Assembly (NCBI RefSeq): GCF_003097655.1
Contig: NZ_QCZH01000001.1
Span: forward strand, 496,001-560,000
From: Flavobacterium laiguense
GTDB lineage: Bacteria; Bacteroidota; Bacteroidia; Flavobacteriales; Flavobacteriaceae
DNA length: 64,000 bases
Direction: 5' to 3'
Position 1 is the first letter of the stretch. Every line of letters starts with the position of its first letter. Of the stretch, positions 62,401 through 64,000 are shown one piece after another. The position numbers and the translations under genes are program-made. Below the pieces are notes generated by a model, which searched no databases, was not told the DNA's origin, and was given only the letters and a program-made list of their open reading frames with translations.

Positions 62401-62654
62401 TTCGTCCTATTTTAATGACTGCTTTTGCCTTTATACTAGGTGTTGTTCCGTTGCTTACCGCTACAGGTGCTGGCTCGCAGGCACGTATTGTAATGGGAAT
62501 GGCCGTGTTTAGCGGGATGTTGATAGCCACAGTACTCGGGGTGTTAATTGTACCGGGTTTGTATGTAATGATAGAAAGTATCGGAAAAAAGAAAAATGAG
62601 GTGGTAACTCCTGAAAATAATATGGATTCAAATACTACAGAACATGATGAATAA
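59481..62654 (+). CDS. RND multidrug efflux pump, HAE1 family (AcrB type)
   Basis: A 1057-residue proton-driven pump with 12 transmembrane segments and two large periplasmic loops. The start FFVRRPIVAMVISIIIVILG and the paired aspartates in GIVVDDAIVVVEA (TM4), along with the lysine in GLVAKNAILIVEFA (TM10), are the proton-relay residues of HAE1 pumps. The motif GFIPEEDQGYV and the C-terminal GVLIVPGLYVMIE are also standard. It exports drugs or hydrophobic compounds in a complex with the adaptor and the outer-membrane factor. Its stop overlaps the start of the following gene by 11 bases. Confidence 0.95.
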   Translation: MGEFFVRRPIVAMVISIIIVILGLLALQKTPISQYPDINPPVVKITTSFTGANALNVEQAVATPIEQKVNGVEQMLYMKSTNTSDGACTIEVTFDVGTNLDNANMLTQNRQNQSAPFMPSSVKQQGVVVKKSLSFPMMLFTVTSTNPKYDAKFLNNYASINIVDQLARIKGVGEVSLFGGSDYSMRVWLKADIMSKLGVTVDDVKNALNAQNMISPGGKFGAEPAPMGTDFTYGVTLQDRLVTEKQFANIVVRSKEDGAQVLLSDISRIELGTENYSSSARRNSSPSAVIALYQMPGSNALEVSEFAKKAMKEMSEKFPKDIVYQESLDTTLAITAGVEDIVHTLFEAIILVILVVFIFLQNWRATLIPLITVPVSLIGTIAVFPLLGFSINTLSLLGLVLAIGIVVDDAIVVVEAVMHHIEKGKSPKEATIQAMREVSGPVIAIALILIAVFVPVAMTPGITGRFYQQFAITIAVSVAFSAFSALSLSPALCAMLLKPTKPVEEQTGWLAKFFAGFNRIFEKATGGYLKGATFFAKKGFRIVVLLAVVLCAVAFFGKKIPLGFIPEEDQGYVLVNIALPPASSLQRTDEISRKVDSFLKEEESILSYTTINGFSMLTNSYQPNNAFIFISLKPWEERTETAKQFADRLNKKLATQITTATAFAFGPPAIQGLGASAGFSLMLQDRGGNTPQYLAEQTQAFIAAAQKRPEIKRIYTTFNAGTPQIKLDIDNEKAMKLGVPVSKVTEVLGAFLGGSYVNDFNRFGRQYKVYLQGDAVDRLKPENLNKIYVRNNNGDMLPVSTLVTATKVTGPDFTNRLNLFRSAEIGGSPNDGYSSAQALDALEEVAKETLPADMSYDYINLSYQEKHSPGGGSVFLMALIFVFLILAAQYESWKLPFSVLLGAPLAVFGAFSGLFLARIGSDAYVNNVFAQIGLVLLIGLVAKNAILIVEFAKEEYEKGVPLYEAAMVAAKLRFRPILMTAFAFILGVVPLLTATGAGSQARIVMGMAVFSGMLIATVLGVLIVPGLYVMIESIGKKKNEVVTPENNMDSNTTEHDE

Positions 62655-64000
62655 ATTAAAACTAGTAATAGTCATCCTTATACTTGCAATACTTCCTGTG
62701 GGGTGTTTGGTAGGCCCTAAATATCAAAAGCCTGAAGAACAAAATGCCGCTAGTTTTCAAAACGGGCCTGCAAGTGTTGATACATTGGCCTCGGTGGTCA
62801 ATGTCAAATGGTTTGATCTTTTTAATGATGAAGTTTTAAAAAGACTTATCTACAAAGGATTAGAGAATAATTATGATATGAAAATTGCTATGGCTCGTAT
62901 TGAACGTACCCGAGCTGAATTAGGATATACCAAAGCGGATTTATTACCGGCCATAGGATATAGCGGAACAATAAATAGTAATGAAAAGACATTTATGCCT
63001 TCTAATGCTGCAGCTACTTTGTCTTGGGAATTGGATTTTTGGGGGAAAGTACGCCATGAGAATAGAGCAGTTCAAGATGAATTACTGGCTAGTGAAGAAG
63101 GGCGTAAAGTTATTCTTTCGAATCTGGTAAGTGATATTGCAGTTGCTTATTTTCAGCTTCGTGATTTTGATAATCAGTTGGTTGTTACTCAAAAAACGTT
63201 GGAAACAAGACAAAAAGCATTTGATATCATAAATCAAAGGTTTTTGGCGGGTTATGTTTCAGAAGTGGATAAAGTGCAAATTGAGCAACAAGTCGCCATT
63301 GCCGAAGCTGCGATACCTGCCATTAAGAGACAAATTACGAATCAAGAAAATACAATTTCAATCTTGTTAGGTCAGGCTCCTGGTCCAATTGAGCGCGGTA
63401 AAACAAATCTGGAGCTTCAAGTGGCGAATACTATACCGGTTTCTATTCCGTCTATTTTGTTAAAAAACAGACCCGATGTGAAACAAGCCGAAATGTATTA
63501 TATGGCATCCAATGAAAGAATAGGAGTGGCACAAGCCATGCGTTTTCCGTCTTTTAATATTGCGGCTTTAGCAGGTTTTGCCAATAGTGACGTGAGCGCT
63601 TTGTTTAATAGTACTTCGTATATACAAAATGCAAGCGCAGCTGTTGTAGGACCATTGTTTAATTTTGGAAAAAATAAAAGAAGAGTAGACATCTATAGAC
63701 AAATTGCCGAAGAATCGAAACTGTCATATCAAAAGACCTGTATTGTGGCTGTTGCAGAAGTGGAGCAAGCGTTACAAAATGTGAGAACCTACAAGGAAGA
63801 ATGGGCAGCTCGAAACAAACAGGTACTTGCCGCTAGGAAGAACTTGGAATTATCGGATGCCAGATATTATAATGGTTATGTTTCTTACTTGGAAGTTTTA
63901 GAAGTGCAACGTTCCCTATTTGATGCTGAACTGAGTCTTTCCCAGTTAACGCAAAGTCAACTTAGTTCAATGATACAATTGTATAGAGCTTTAGGAGGAG
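62644..64000 (+). CDS. outer-membrane efflux lipoprotein (TolC/NodT family), partial at window end
   Basis: The frame is open to the window edge, giving about 452 residues of an expected 460-480, so it is nearly complete. Two ATG codons (62644 and 62647) are possible, both inside the pump gene end. The lipobox is LPVGC (Cys21), followed by LVGPKYQKPE, a typical NodT-family start. Two outer-membrane efflux repeats are visible, with TLSWELDFWGKVRHENRA and later PDVKQAEMYYMASNERIGVA. It would form the exit channel for the pump encoded at 59481. The operon order adaptor-pump-channel is standard. Confidence 0.9.
   Translation, partial: MMNKLKLVIVILILAILPVGCLVGPKYQKPEEQNAASFQNGPASVDTLASVVNVKWFDLFNDEVLKRLIYKGLENNYDMKIAMARIERTRAELGYTKADLLPAIGYSGTINSNEKTFMPSNAAATLSWELDFWGKVRHENRAVQDELLASEEGRKVILSNLVSDIAVAYFQLRDFDNQLVVTQKTLETRQKAFDIINQRFLAGYVSEVDKVQIEQQVAIAEAAIPAIKRQITNQENTISILLGQAPGPIERGKTNLELQVANTIPVSIPSILLKNRPDVKQAEMYYMASNERIGVAQAMRFPSFNIAALAGFANSDVSALFNSTSYIQNASAAVVGPLFNFGKNKRRVDIYRQIAEESKLSYQKTCIVAVAEVEQALQNVRTYKEEWAARNKQVLAARKNLELSDARYYNGYVSYLEVLEVQRSLFDAELSLSQLTQSQLSSMIQLYRALGG

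Overview
The window is AT-rich chromosome of a Bacteroidota, most likely a Flavobacterium or close relative. The evidence is a SusC/SusD pair, the gliding lipoprotein gene gldH beside ricT and a class A PBP gene, promoters with the Bacteroidota -7 element TAnnTTTG, a class I fumarase, and several palindromic intergenic repeats of a kind common in flavobacteria. No rRNA, tRNA, CRISPR array or prophage was recognised.

Layout. (1) 2-952: 3' part of a class I fumarase. (2) 1079-9406: two closely related LacI-family regulator genes (the first cut short at its 3' end) flank a leftward operon for a GHMP sugar kinase, a sugar nucleotidyltransferase, an FHS-type sugar permease and a NagB-PIG-L fusion. 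(3) 9601-29344: a leftward CBM9-like gene, then a rightward run of SusC, SusD, an arylsulfate sulfotransferase-like lipoprotein, a TsdA-like dihaem cytochrome c, a DUF6067-type putative glycoside hydrolase, a sortilin/BNR-repeat protein, a DUF5107-TPR protein and an M1 peptidase. (4) 30215-33559: a second nucleotidyltransferase, an N-acetylhexosamine kinase-like protein and a GH109-like exported enzyme. (5) 33632-40630: a beta-barrel protein, the two CoA-transferase subunits, and ricT-gldH-PBP1A. (6) 40985-51252: two arylsulfatases, a HAD lipoprotein, two DUF1254 proteins (one with strikingly GC-rich, foreign-looking DNA) and an outer-membrane protein. (7) 51331-54913: ferredoxin, a U32/TrhP-like protein, a REP-associated transposase with its palindromes, and a TrhO-like rhodanese that carries the same C-terminal domain as the U32 protein. 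(8) 55349-58042: SulP transporter and PPK2. (9) 58299-64000: an RND efflux operon, cut by the window edge.

How it works together. Regions 2-4 look like one amino-sugar regulon. Three intergenic regions each carry a pair of TGTGnTCGAnCACA-like palindromes, exactly 23 bp centre to centre, ending exactly 16 bp before the -33 position of near-identical promoters (common core CTATAGTTTCGT or close to it). These lie before the GHMP-kinase/nagB operon, the susC operon and the nucleotidyltransferase/GH109 operon. The likely regulator is one of the two LacI-type proteins. GH109, NahK-like, NagB and PIG-L functions together point to GalNAc/GlcNAc-containing glycans. The sulfotransferase-like and TsdA-like genes inside the susC operon hint that sulfur chemistry is coupled to it, which is unusual.

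The most novel-looking items are this regulon architecture, the sulfotransferase/cytochrome pair in a PUL, the domain shared by the TrhO-like and TrhP-like proteins (53 of 84 residues identical by hand count), the GC-mosaic DUF1254 gene with a native-looking signal peptide, and the REP/RAYT insertion between the two tRNA-modification genes. All functions are read from sequence motifs by eye; no database search was possible.
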